Shown here one piece after another: positions 42,649 to 51,356 of a stretch of 64,000 nucleotides of DNA. This DNA comes from CAZGRP01 sp964527995. GTDB lineage: Bacteria > Zhuqueibacterota > Zhuqueibacteria > Oceanimicrobiales > CAZGRP01. Each line of letters starts with the position of its first letter. Position 1 is the stretch's first letter. The stretch spans positions 1 to 64,000 of the forward strand of contig CAZGRP010000024.1 in the NCBI GenBank assembly GCA_964527995.1. The letters are read 5' to 3'. The position numbers were made by a program, and so were the translations under genes. A model generated the notes under the pieces. It was not told the origin of the DNA, ran no database searches, and saw only the letters and a program-made list of their open reading frames with translations.

Positions 42649-42677
42649 TTGCTTCGCGTTCTGTGACGTGCTATCTT
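42649..42677 (+). promoter_or_regulatory. Putative promoter of the TamA/TamB genes
   Basis: TTGCTT (42649-42654) and TATCTT (42672-42677) are separated by 17 bases, 43 bases before the ATG of the TamA-like gene. Confidence 0.6.
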
Positions 42678-42720
42678 AGGACAAGCCAGGGGTCTGGAGA
42701 AGAAATCTAATTGGCAACGG

Positions 42721-44586
42721 ATGCCCGTCGGACGCGTTTTCTTCCTTTCCTGCCTGTTGTGGTACGGTGCACTTGGCGTGCTGCCCACACCCTCTGCGGC
42801 CCAGGACGGCATGAAGGTCAAGGCCATCCGCTTCGTCGGGGCCGAGCACCTCTCCCACAAGCTGCTCAAGAGAGTCTTGCGCACGCGAGAACCCTCTTTC
42901 CTCACTCGTCTTCTGCCCTGGAAAAAGCCGCCTCGCTTCAGCCTGCACCGCTTTCAGAGAGATCTCCGGATGTTGCAGCTCCTCTACCAGCAGCAGGGCT
43001 ATCCGGACGCCCAGGTCACCAATTACCGCCTGCAGGTGAACAAGCGGAAAGAGAATGTCACGGTGATCTTCTACATCAAAGAGGGCCTGCCGGCGGTGGT
43101 TCGCCGCAAGGAGTATGTGCTGCGGAATGCGCCTGCCGATGCCAAGGCGCTGCTTGAGAAGATCTGGCCACGCCTGCCGCTGAAGCCGGGCATGATTCTC
43201 AAGGCGGGGATCCTGGCCGACGAAAAGAAGTTGCTCGCCGATTTTTTCAGCGACAACGCCTACCCCTATGTCGACACGCGAATCAAAGTCGTGATGGACG
43301 ACGCCACCAACGAGGTTTTCCTTACCTATTACATCGATCCAGGGCGACGCTGTTCCTTCGGGCCGGTGACCTTTGTCGGCAACAAACAGGTTTCTGACGA
43401 CGTCCTGCGCGGAGCGCTCGGATTCGAGCCTGGCAAGCGCTTCAGGCGGAGCAAGCTGGCGCAGGCCCAGCGTTCCATCTATCGTCTGGAACTGTTCGAC
43501 TACGTGAGTGTGCGCCCCGGCCGGACCTCTGACCGCGGCAAGAATATCCCCATCATCGTGGAAGTCAAGGAGCGGCCGCCGCGCACCCTGAAACTCGGCC
43601 TGGGTGCCGAGTCGGACGGCGGGTTTCGGGCGTCGGTCAACTTGCGGCACCGCAACTTCTTTGGCGGAGCACGAAAACTGGAACTTTTTGCCAAGTCAGC
43701 TCGCCACGAGCAGCTTGGAGTTGACCTGAAGTTCAACCAGCCGTTTTTGTTCGGCAGCCGGAACGACTACCTTCTGAAGGGCTTCTATCGCCGCCAGGAC
43801 GAGGCCGCCTTCAATGCCCAACGGCTCGGTGTCGACAACATCTTCGGCCGCCAGTTCGGCCGCTTCAGCAACATGTTCTTTTCCTATCGTGTCGAGCGCG
43901 TGCGCATCGACATTCGCAGGCAGGTGCGCCAGGAGGAATTACCCAACTTCACGAAGAACGCCTACAATAAGGCCATCTTGCAGTTCGGAGTCTCGCGGAA
44001 CTCGACGAACGATCCGCTGTCGCCGACATCGGGGATGCTCTCTTCTCTCACCTTCCAGGACGCCGGGGTGCTGCTGTTCTCGGAGCTGCGCTACTACAAG
44101 ATTATCTTCGAAGTTCGCCGCTATCAAACCGTGTCGCGAGGGCACGTCGTGGCAGGACGAGTGCTTCTGGGTGCCATCGAACCGCGCGCAGGCGGTCGCC
44201 TGATCCCGCTCGAAGAGCGCTTTTACCTCGGTGGGAGCAACTCGGTGCGCGGTTGGGGCCGGCGCAATTTGGGCCCGGTGGACGAGGAGGGCACGCCGGT
44301 GGGTGGGCGGGCCATGATGGCCCTGAATCTGGAGTTCCGCTATCCGGTTTGGAAAGCCTTGGGAGCGGTCTCTTTCATCGATGCTGGAAATGTCTGGAGA
44401 GAACTCGGCGATGCGTTCCGCGACCCGGAGCTGTTCATCTCTCCCGGGTTCGGTTTGCGCTATCATACTCCGATCGGACCGCTGCGTCTCGACGTTGCCT
44501 ACCGCCTGCGCCGCCAGGCCTACGACCCTACTGGTGGTTTGCTGCGGCGCATCGAGTTTCATCTGAGCATCGGACAGGCCTTTTGA
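42721..44586 (+). CDS. TamA-like Omp85 outer-membrane protein
   Basis: A 621-residue Omp85 protein with a signal peptide (to PSAAQ). Three POTRA-like domains occupy about residues 30-285 (the first starts MKVKAIRFVGAEHLS; the third contains CSFGPVTFVGNKQVSDDVL). The barrel follows, with RFYLGGSNSVRGWGRRNLGP near 500-519 and the last strand ending SIGQAF. Three POTRAs and the adjoining TamB-like gene identify it as the TamA side of a translocation and assembly module. The stop TGA overlaps the ATG of the tamB-like gene. The ribosome site before 42721 is weak. Confidence 0.9.
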   Translation: MPVGRVFFLSCLLWYGALGVLPTPSAAQDGMKVKAIRFVGAEHLSHKLLKRVLRTREPSFLTRLLPWKKPPRFSLHRFQRDLRMLQLLYQQQGYPDAQVTNYRLQVNKRKENVTVIFYIKEGLPAVVRRKEYVLRNAPADAKALLEKIWPRLPLKPGMILKAGILADEKKLLADFFSDNAYPYVDTRIKVVMDDATNEVFLTYYIDPGRRCSFGPVTFVGNKQVSDDVLRGALGFEPGKRFRRSKLAQAQRSIYRLELFDYVSVRPGRTSDRGKNIPIIVEVKERPPRTLKLGLGAESDGGFRASVNLRHRNFFGGARKLELFAKSARHEQLGVDLKFNQPFLFGSRNDYLLKGFYRRQDEAAFNAQRLGVDNIFGRQFGRFSNMFFSYRVERVRIDIRRQVRQEELPNFTKNAYNKAILQFGVSRNSTNDPLSPTSGMLSSLTFQDAGVLLFSELRYYKIIFEVRRYQTVSRGHVVAGRVLLGAIEPRAGGRLIPLEERFYLGGSNSVRGWGRRNLGPVDEEGTPVGGRAMMALNLEFRYPVWKALGAVSFIDAGNVWRELGDAFRDPELFISPGFGLRYHTPIGPLRLDVAYRLRRQAYDPTGGLLRRIEFHLSIGQAF

Positions 44587-47500
44587 TGAAACGGCTGGCA
44601 AAAGTCTTGGGCTATCTGGGCGTCGGCCTGTTGATGTTCCTGGGCCTGGCGTTTCTCATCCTGCAGACGCCTCTCTTTAGGAACTGGCTGCGGGGCCAGA
44701 TCGAGCAGCGCGCCTCTTCTTTTCTGCAGGCGGAGTTGAGGATCGGCAGGTTGCAGGGCAGCCTCTTTGGCGGTGTGGTGCTGTCGGAGGTCTCCCTGTC
44801 GCAAGAGGACAGCCTCCTTTTTGCGGCAAGGGAACTGGCCGTGCAGTATGACCTCACGGCTCTGCTTCGCCATCGGATCCAGGTTCACACTTTGCTCCTC
44901 GACAGGCCTCGGGTGATCGTGGATCGGGGAAAGGACGGCCGCCTCAGGCTGGCCAGGCTGCTGGGCTCCGCAGATGCCGGGCCTGCGCCAGCGGAGCGAC
45001 AAGCCGGACCTTCCTGGCGCATCAACATCTCCAGATTGGCGGTGCAACAGGGCCGCGTCGATGTGCTGCTGCAGTCACGCCCGCCGTACATTCCGGCACG
45101 GCTGGAGCCGCTCGATCTTTCGGCCTCGCTCACTCTCGTCGGCGATACCCTCCGGGCCAGATTGCGGCAGCTCTCGCTGGTGAGTCACGATCCGGACCTG
45201 CGTTTGCGTTTCTTTCCCTTCCGCGTGGAGATGGCGCCGGAGTCGCTGGCGCTTTCCGATTTGAAGGTGCGAACCGACTCCTCCGAGGTGTCGATGGCTG
45301 CGCGAGTGCTGGATTCGAAGCAGCCGCGCCTGAATGTTTCGCTGCACACTCGGCCGCTTACATTCAGCGATGTGGTGAAACTGCTGCCCGCCTTTCCACT
45401 TCGCGGCAAGGCCACCGCCGATCTGGAGGTGACCGGTAGTCTGTCGCGGCTGCGGGTCCGCACCGACATCCGCTCTGCGGCCGGACGCATCCGTATGCAG
45501 GCGGTGTTGGGGATTGAGTCGCCACCGTATCATTACCAGGTTTCGGGTCGACTCGACAGCCTCAACGTCGGCAGGCTGCTGGCCCGGCCGGAGTGGAATT
45601 CGGATCTGAACCTGTTGTTTGAAGTCCGCGGGCGCGGCACGACCCTGCCGGAGGCAGCGGTCGACACCCGCCTCTCGTTTTTCGGTTCCGCTCTGGCTGG
45701 CCGCCGTATCGAGTCCGGGCGTTTCGAAGCGGCGCTGCAAAACGACTCGCTGCATGTCGAGTCGGAGGTGACCTCTGCCGCCGGGAACGCTTTCTTGGTG
45801 GTCACAGCCTCTCATCTTCTGGAAGAACGAAGAGTGCAGGCGGCGTTGAGCACTGAGGGCCTGAATCTCGGTCCTGTACTCGGGATCGATAGCCTGCAGA
45901 CAAGCCTGAGCGGCCGGCTTCAAGTTTCGGGGCGTCTTCCTGCCGGTGCCGGCTTTTCCGGAAACCTGGACCTCGATCTATCCCAATCGCGATTCGGGCC
46001 GTTGGCCATCGATGATCTTGTTCTGCAGACCCGGCTGACACCCGGCACGGTGGATGTCGACACCCTGTCCCTGCGCGTCGGGGCGGACCTCCTGTCGGCA
46101 GAGGGCCGACTCAGCCGGATCGATCCAAGCGATTTCGCCTTCTTCGCCGACCTTCCCGACCTGCGGCCGCTGCGGCCCTGGCTTTGGAGCGACAGCGCTC
46201 AGGCCGCGGCACACCTCCAGGGCAAGGTTTCAGGGCGCCTCGACACAGCCAGGGTAGCCGGGGAATATCAGATGGAGGACTACGGCGACGGCACGCTCTC
46301 GGTTCGCTACTTGCAGGGCGACTACAGCATCAGGCTTCGGGAAGGCGACTTCATTGCCAGGCTTGATGGAGATGCCGTGGGGATTGAGGTGGCCGGGCTG
46401 GCTGTGGACGAGGTGAGGGCGCATATCGAGGGCGGAGGCCAACGTTGGGACATGCAGCTCGATGGTGCCCTGTTTGGCGAGGATCGATTTCGAATCACCG
46501 GCACCCTGGTGCCGTCCGACACCACCCTGCTACGCCTGCGCGGACTGGAGGCCAACATCAACGGGCAGCACTGGACCAAGGGGCCTGAACCCACGGACGT
46601 ACGCTTCTGGGACGACGTGGTCACTCTCAGCCAGCTCGATCTGTCCGCAGGCGAGCAAACCATTCGGCTGAGAGGCCGGTTGAGCGCCACCGGAGAGGAG
46701 GACTTTGAGTTCTCGGTGGCTCATCTACGGATCGAGCCCATTCTCCAGGCGCTGGTGGGTGATGGCGGCGTGCGCGGCACCACCAATGTGGCATTTCGCC
46801 TGCGCGGCACGGCCGACGACCCGAGGCTGGCCGGCGAAGTTCTTTTCCGGCAGGGGAATCTCGCCGACTTCAGCTTCGACAGCGTCTGGGTGGCGCTCGA
46901 CTATCAACAGAAGTCGCTGGGCTGGAATCTGCGTGTGGTGAAAGACACCAGCCAGGTGCTCACGAGCACCGGCTCGCTTCCGGTCGACCTGGCGCTTTCC
47001 GCCAAGGGGCCACGAATCCTGCGCCGGCCCATGCGGGTCTACATCAACACAGGCGGCATGGATCTGTCCTTCCTGCAAGCGTTCCTCGAGCGAGTCGAGG
47101 ACGTGGAAGGCCGCTTTGCAGCCCACATCGTTCTGGAGAACACGCCGTACCAGCCTCGAGGCCGCGGTCCGATCACGGTGTACAGCGGCGCCTTTACGGT
47201 TCCCGATTACGGTATTCGAATCCGAAACGTGGCGGTTCGCGCCCAACTGAACGGCACCAAGGTGGACATCCGCCAGTTCAAGCTGGAGTCGGGTCCGGGT
47301 CGCATCGAAGGGACAGGCGCTCTGTCGCTCTCCCGTGAAGGACTGAACCAATTCGCGCTGGACTTGCATGCTTCCGATTTCGAGATCATGCACAACGACA
47401 CGATGCGGGCTCGGGTCAACGGCAGACTTCGCGTCACCGGAAGCCTGCAGGAACCGAGGGTAGAAGGAGAGCTGACCCTGGCCAAGACCACCATTTTTCT

Positions 47501-48446
47501 GGAGGGATTCGAGCAGGAGCCCGCCCTGAGAGCCATGAGCTCCCGGACGACTTCGCCGCTGTTCAGTCTCGGCGTGGATACGCTGGTCGTGCGCAGAGAA
47601 GAGGTGAGCCGCAAGGCCGAAAAGCCGAAGGTGCAGGAGGTGCGCCGCACCATCGGGCCGCGATTCGATTTCTACGAGCGCCTGCGAGGTCGCATCAAGG
47701 TACATATCCCGCGCAACACCTGGGTGCGGAGCAGCGCCGCCAATTTTGAAATCACCGGCACGTTGGAGCTGGTCAAGGATGGGCCCGAGTTTGTGTTGTT
47801 CGGTCCGGTGGAGATCGTCCGCGGCACGTACGAGGTGGCCGGAAGCCGGTTCCAGATCACCGAGGGGCGGATTGTCTTCCAGGGAGAGGAAGACTACAAT
47901 GCCCAGGTGAAGATCGTTGCCGAGTATCGGTTCACCACCTACCGCGACCAGGAGAGGGAGACCCGAGTCCTGAAGCTCGAAATCGAAGGCACGGCCTACC
48001 AGCCGAAACTCACCTTCTATCTGGGCGACCAGCAGATCGAAGAGAAAGATTTTCTTGCCTATCTTTTCTTCGGCCAGCCGTTCGACGCCCTGCTCAGTGG
48101 AGAACAGAGCACGCTGTCGCAGGCAACGCTGTCGCAACGTGCTACTTCGCTCTTCGGCGGTCTGCTGGCGCAGGAACTCGGCAAGGCGCTCGGACAGGCG
48201 TTTCGGCTCGACATCGTCGAGATCCGCCGCCAAGGGGCACAACTGGAACAGACCACCGTGAGCGTCGGGAAATACGTGGCGCCGAATCTTTTCCTGAGTT
48301 TGAGTCAAGATTTTGCCGGCGGCCGTCGCGTCGCCATCGAATACGAGGTCTTCCGGAAATTCTTCATTCAAATGCTGCGCGAGCAGTTGGGGCGGCAGCA
48401 GCAAGACCGCACGGCGTTCGATGTGATATGGAAAATCGACTGGTAG
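44586..48446 (+). CDS. TamB-like translocation and assembly module protein (DUF490/AsmA-like)
   Basis: A 1286-residue envelope-spanning protein. One N-terminal membrane anchor (about 10-28, LGVGLLMFLGLAFLILQTP) is followed by an AsmA-like start (EQRASSFLQAELRIGRLQGSLFGGVVL) and about 850 residues of beta-rich repeats likely forming a hydrophobic groove. The C-terminal DUF490/TamB domain (about 900-1286) includes FVLFGPVEIVRGTYEVAGSRF and the closing VEIRRQGAQLEQTTVSVGKYVAPNLFLSLSQDF region. TamB works with TamA in outer-membrane protein assembly, and relatives carry phospholipids across the periplasm. The coding start is set by TGATGA overlap. Confidence 0.92.
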   Translation: MKRLAKVLGYLGVGLLMFLGLAFLILQTPLFRNWLRGQIEQRASSFLQAELRIGRLQGSLFGGVVLSEVSLSQEDSLLFAARELAVQYDLTALLRHRIQVHTLLLDRPRVIVDRGKDGRLRLARLLGSADAGPAPAERQAGPSWRINISRLAVQQGRVDVLLQSRPPYIPARLEPLDLSASLTLVGDTLRARLRQLSLVSHDPDLRLRFFPFRVEMAPESLALSDLKVRTDSSEVSMAARVLDSKQPRLNVSLHTRPLTFSDVVKLLPAFPLRGKATADLEVTGSLSRLRVRTDIRSAAGRIRMQAVLGIESPPYHYQVSGRLDSLNVGRLLARPEWNSDLNLLFEVRGRGTTLPEAAVDTRLSFFGSALAGRRIESGRFEAALQNDSLHVESEVTSAAGNAFLVVTASHLLEERRVQAALSTEGLNLGPVLGIDSLQTSLSGRLQVSGRLPAGAGFSGNLDLDLSQSRFGPLAIDDLVLQTRLTPGTVDVDTLSLRVGADLLSAEGRLSRIDPSDFAFFADLPDLRPLRPWLWSDSAQAAAHLQGKVSGRLDTARVAGEYQMEDYGDGTLSVRYLQGDYSIRLREGDFIARLDGDAVGIEVAGLAVDEVRAHIEGGGQRWDMQLDGALFGEDRFRITGTLVPSDTTLLRLRGLEANINGQHWTKGPEPTDVRFWDDVVTLSQLDLSAGEQTIRLRGRLSATGEEDFEFSVAHLRIEPILQALVGDGGVRGTTNVAFRLRGTADDPRLAGEVLFRQGNLADFSFDSVWVALDYQQKSLGWNLRVVKDTSQVLTSTGSLPVDLALSAKGPRILRRPMRVYINTGGMDLSFLQAFLERVEDVEGRFAAHIVLENTPYQPRGRGPITVYSGAFTVPDYGIRIRNVAVRAQLNGTKVDIRQFKLESGPGRIEGTGALSLSREGLNQFALDLHASDFEIMHNDTMRARVNGRLRVTGSLQEPRVEGELTLAKTTIFLEGFEQEPALRAMSSRTTSPLFSLGVDTLVVRREEVSRKAEKPKVQEVRRTIGPRFDFYERLRGRIKVHIPRNTWVRSSAANFEITGTLELVKDGPEFVLFGPVEIVRGTYEVAGSRFQITEGRIVFQGEEDYNAQVKIVAEYRFTTYRDQERETRVLKLEIEGTAYQPKLTFYLGDQQIEEKDFLAYLFFGQPFDALLSGEQSTLSQATLSQRATSLFGGLLAQELGKALGQAFRLDIVEIRRQGAQLEQTTVSVGKYVAPNLFLSLSQDFAGGRRVAIEYEVFRKFFIQMLREQLGRQQQDRTAFDVIWKIDW

Positions 48447-48898
48447 AACGTTCAAGCCGGGTGAATGTGACGATCTCCGGCGGGCGGACTGGGGTCCTCC
48501 TTGGTCTCGTTCCTTTCCTCTTGTTCCTGGCTGGTTGTGCCGCCCAGACTCGCGTGCTCGACATCACAGAGCTGGCGCCGCCGCGTCAGGTGAGCGCTTC
48601 GTTTTCGGATGGCAGGGTGGTGGTCAGATGGCAGCCGAGTCTGGATGAGCAACGGCCTCAGTTCGCGGGGTACAACGTCTATGTTTCCACCTCGAGTCTT
48701 TTGATCACGGCTCTTGCCGTCGACGACCGGCTGCCCCAGCCTTTGGAGGTGGGAAAGGTACACCAGGCGATCCTGGCGGATCTCGAGCCCGGTGCGCGCT
48801 ATTTCATTCAGGTGCGCAGTCGACTGCGGAGTGGCCGGATCAGCATCGCTTCGCTGCCCGAGGTGGTTGTCGACGTTCCACCGGCACAAAGCCGCTGA
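48428..48898 (+). CDS. Lipoprotein with a fibronectin type III-like domain
   Basis: A 156-residue protein with lipobox FLAGC (Cys37) after a charged N-terminus, so the real start may be a later GTG near 48461. The rest is one beta-sandwich: VSASFSDGRVVVRWQPS, then FAGYNVYVST and GARYFIQVRSR, matching a fibronectin III domain. It overlaps the TamB-like gene by 19 bases and may be an accessory of the Tam system or simply co-expressed. The ssb promoter begins 16 bases after its stop. Confidence 0.75.
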   Translation: MENRLVERSSRVNVTISGGRTGVLLGLVPFLLFLAGCAAQTRVLDITELAPPRQVSASFSDGRVVVRWQPSLDEQRPQFAGYNVYVSTSSLLITALAVDDRLPQPLEVGKVHQAILADLEPGARYFIQVRSRLRSGRISIASLPEVVVDVPPAQSR

Positions 48899-48913
48899 GC
48901 CTGGAAAAAAGGC

Positions 48914-48942
48914 TTGACAAGTGAACAAAAAATTACTATGCT
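48914..48942 (+). promoter_or_regulatory. Strong sigma-70-type promoter of ssb
   Basis: A consensus TTGACA (48914-48919) is followed after 17 AT-rich bases by TATGCT (48937-48942). The leader to the ssb ATG is about 65 bases and ends in GGGGGAGGAAGAAG, a strong ribosome site. This is the best -35 in the window. Confidence 0.8.
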
Positions 48943-49013
48943 TACGGGTAAATGGATCGGGCTGCGGGTGTGGCCCGGAGTAACTCACCCAACCCCAACG
49001 GGGGAGGAAGAAG

Positions 49014-49436
49014 ATGGCACGAGGAGTTAACAAAGTCATCTTGATCGGCAACCTGGGGCGGGATCCCGAGCTGCGCTACACGCCGAGCGGCGCAGCGGTG
49101 GCCAATTTCACGCTGGCTACCAATGAGACCTGGAGTGACAAGGACGGCAACACGCAGGAACACACCGAGTGGCATCGAATCGTTGCCTGGAACCGTCTGG
49201 CCGAGATCTGCGGCGAGTACCTCAAGAAAGGCAGCCAGGTGTACGTCGAAGGGCGACTGCGAACCCGCTCCTGGGACGACAAGGACGGGGTCAAGCGCTT
49301 CACCACCGAGGTCGTCGCCCGAGAACTGCGAATGCTCGGCCGACGCGAAGGAGGGTCGGTCCCCGAACCACCCCCGCCGGTCGATGTGGTCGAAGATGTC
49401 GAACCGGCCGGCGACGAAGAAGACCTGCCATTTTGA
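49014..49436 (+). CDS. ssb: Single-stranded DNA-binding protein
   Basis: A 140-residue protein with an OB fold (about 1-108): VNKVILIGNLGRDPELRYTPSG at the start, then WHRIVAWNRLAEICGEYLKKGSQVYVEGRL. A short proline-rich linker and the acidic protein-interaction tip DEEDLPF follow. It coats single-stranded DNA in replication, recombination and repair. It has its own promoter and a strong terminator, so it is expressed as a single gene. Confidence 0.97.
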   Translation: MARGVNKVILIGNLGRDPELRYTPSGAAVANFTLATNETWSDKDGNTQEHTEWHRIVAWNRLAEICGEYLKKGSQVYVEGRLRTRSWDDKDGVKRFTTEVVARELRMLGRREGGSVPEPPPPVDVVEDVEPAGDEEDLPF

Positions 49437-49459
49437 TTGCACCGGTGGACCGCTCTGCG

Positions 49460-49490
49460 ATCCGGGACCGTACGGTTCCGGATTTTTTTT
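49460..49490 (+). terminator. Rho-independent terminator of ssb
   Basis: ATCCGGGACCG pairs with CGGTTCCGGAT (11 bp with one G-T pair, minimal loop) and is followed by eight T. It begins 24 bases after the ssb stop. Confidence 0.9.
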
Positions 49491-49533
49491 GCTGTGAATC
49501 GGCGAAGCGCGGCCGCTGGATAGGGGGAATGTG

Positions 49534-49561
49534 TTGACTTTCTGCGCTGGAAGTGTAAATT
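49534..49561 (+). promoter_or_regulatory. Putative promoter of the nucleoside salvage genes
   Basis: TTGACT (49534-49539) and TAAATT (49556-49561) are separated by 16 bases. It lies between the ssb terminator and cdd and could drive the whole cdd-udk-tdk-nupC-pnp run. Confidence 0.65.
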
Positions 49562-49623
49562 AGTTACTTGCTACTCTCTGGCGGCAATGTTGCAGCGCAT
49601 CCCCAGGCGAGAGATGATTCCCC

Positions 49624-50031
49624 ATGGACAAACGGAACACCGAGGAGCTCATCAAGGAGGCTGACCGAGCCCGAACCTTCGCTCGAGCCCCCTATTCCGG
49701 CTTCAAGGTCGGGGCAGCCCTGTTGACGGCGGATGGGCAGATCTTTCGAGGCAGCAACATCGAGTCCAGCTCCTACGGGCTGACGATGTGTGCCGAACGG
49801 GTGGCCCTGTTCAAGGCGTTGTCGGAAGGCGCCAGTCGGTTTGTGGCCATCGCCTTGACCGCCGGGACCAAGGAGTTCGTTCCCCCTTGCGGCGCCTGCC
49901 GGCAGCTTCTGTGGGACTACGCCAGCAACATCGAGGTGCTGCTCATCAACGCCGATGGAGAGGTGAAACCAATCGCTCTGGCCGACCTGTTGCCGGAGGC
50001 TTTTGACAACCATCTGCTGGAGTCGAGTTGA
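49624..50031 (+). CDS. cdd: Cytidine deaminase
   Basis: A 135-residue tetramer-type enzyme converting cytidine and deoxycytidine to the uridine forms. Zinc ligands and the catalytic Glu are visible as CAE (56-58) and PCGAC (88-92). FARAPYSGFKVGAAL (19-33) and NIESSSYGLTMCAERVALF (45-63) are family hallmarks. It is the first gene of the salvage run. The uridine kinase gene starts two bases after its stop. Confidence 0.96.
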   Translation: MDKRNTEELIKEADRARTFARAPYSGFKVGAALLTADGQIFRGSNIESSSYGLTMCAERVALFKALSEGASRFVAIALTAGTKEFVPPCGACRQLLWDYASNIEVLLINADGEVKPIALADLLPEAFDNHLLESS

Positions 50032-50032
50032 A

Positions 50033-50722
50033 ATGGGACGCGGTATTCTCATCGGTATCGCGGGTGGCTCCGGTTCGGGGAAGACCCTGGTGGCCCAGAC
50101 GATCTTCCAGGAACTCGGTTCGGAAAAGGTTGTGATCGTCGAGCAGGACTCCTACTACAAGGACTTGAGCCACCTGCCGCCGGAGGACCGGCAGAAGCAG
50201 AACTTCGATCATCCCGACGCCATCGATACCGACCTGCTTATTGAGCAAGTGGAAGATCTGCTTGCCGGAAAGCAGATCGAGCAGCCGATTTACGACTTCA
50301 CCACGCACACGCGCCGTCCGGAGACCCGCCGGATCGGTCCTCACAAGATTGTTGTTCTCGAAGGCATCCTGATCCTCGACAATCCCCGCTTGCGGGAATT
50401 GATGGACATCAAGATCTACGTCGACACGGACGCCGATATCCGATTTATTCGCAGACTGAAGCGCGACATCCACGAGCGCGGCCGGACGATGGAGTCTGTG
50501 ATCCGCCAGTATGAGGACAGCGTCCGGCCCATGCACATGCAGTTTGTCGAGCCTTCGAAGCGGTACGCCGACATCATCATCCCCGAGGGCGGCTACAACC
50601 GTGTCGCCATCGACCTCCTGAAGACCAAGATCCAGTCTCTTCTCGCCGAAGAAGATTCTGCTGAGGTCAGTCAAAGCCATCCCCAAAAGGAGCAGCGACT
50701 GCCGGAGAGAAACTGGCAGTGA
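50033..50722 (+). CDS. udk: Uridine kinase
   Basis: A 229-residue P-loop kinase phosphorylating uridine and cytidine. GGSGSGKT is at 11-18, followed by VEQDSYYKDLSHLPPEDR, FDHPDAID, PIYDFTTHTR and VVLEGILIL, all characteristic. The last 20 residues are a charged tail. An in-frame ATG at 50003 lies inside cdd and is rejected. It follows cdd directly, so the deaminase product feeds it. Confidence 0.96.
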   Translation: MGRGILIGIAGGSGSGKTLVAQTIFQELGSEKVVIVEQDSYYKDLSHLPPEDRQKQNFDHPDAIDTDLLIEQVEDLLAGKQIEQPIYDFTTHTRRPETRRIGPHKIVVLEGILILDNPRLRELMDIKIYVDTDADIRFIRRLKRDIHERGRTMESVIRQYEDSVRPMHMQFVEPSKRYADIIIPEGGYNRVAIDLLKTKIQSLLAEEDSAEVSQSHPQKEQRLPERNWQ

Positions 50723-50783
50723 CCCCATCTCAGCAGAGAGTTCTGTCGACGGTTGCTTTCATTCAGAAACGGAGACGGGAATC

Positions 50784-51356
50784 ATGATCAACGTCGTTTC
50801 GCACGACACCGGCTGGATTGAAGTGATCTGTGGCAGCATGTTCAGCGGCAAGACCGAGGAGCTGATTCGCCGTCTGCGCCGTGCTGAAATCGCCCGCCAG
50901 AAAGTGGCCATCTTCAAGCCCGAAATCGACAACCGCTATTCGTCTGACCATCTTGTTTCCCACAATGCCCAAAAGATCCCCTCTACAGCCGTACACAGCG
51001 CTTCCCAAATCCTCGAGCGCGCCAGCGATGCCCAAGTCGTCGGAATCGACGAGGCGCAGTTTTTCGGCATGGACCTGGTCGACGTCTGCGAGACCCTGGC
51101 CTCCCGTGGCAAACGCGTCATCGTCGCCGGCCTGGACCAGGACTATCGCGGCAAACCGTTTGAGCCCATGCCCCAGCTTCTGGCTGTCGCCGAGTCGATC
51201 ACCAAAACCCTGGCCATTTGCGTGAAGTGCGGCAATCCGGCCAACCGCACGCAACGCATCGTTCATGATAAACATCGCGTCTTGGTAGGGGCAGCAGACC
51301 TGTACGAGGCCCGCTGTCGCAAGTGCTTTGAGCCACCGGAGGAGGAAGATGAATGA
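50784..51356 (+). CDS. tdk: Thymidine kinase
   Basis: A 190-residue type II thymidine kinase with P-loop GSMFSGKT (17-24), catalytic DEAQFF (89-94) and a zinc-binding lasso region with CVKCG and CRKCF pairs. It salvages thymidine and deoxyuridine. A GGAGACGGG sequence precedes the ATG. It overlaps the transporter gene by 4 bases (ATGA). Confidence 0.96.
   Translation: MINVVSHDTGWIEVICGSMFSGKTEELIRRLRRAEIARQKVAIFKPEIDNRYSSDHLVSHNAQKIPSTAVHSASQILERASDAQVVGIDEAQFFGMDLVDVCETLASRGKRVIVAGLDQDYRGKPFEPMPQLLAVAESITKTLAICVKCGNPANRTQRIVHDKHRVLVGAADLYEARCRKCFEPPEEEDE

Noticed and set aside
44253..44585. In-frame extension of the tamB-like gene inside the tamA-like gene
   Set aside because: The ATG at 44586 in a TGATGA overlap begins a proper membrane anchor. 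The upstream part is the shadow of the TamA-like barrel end.
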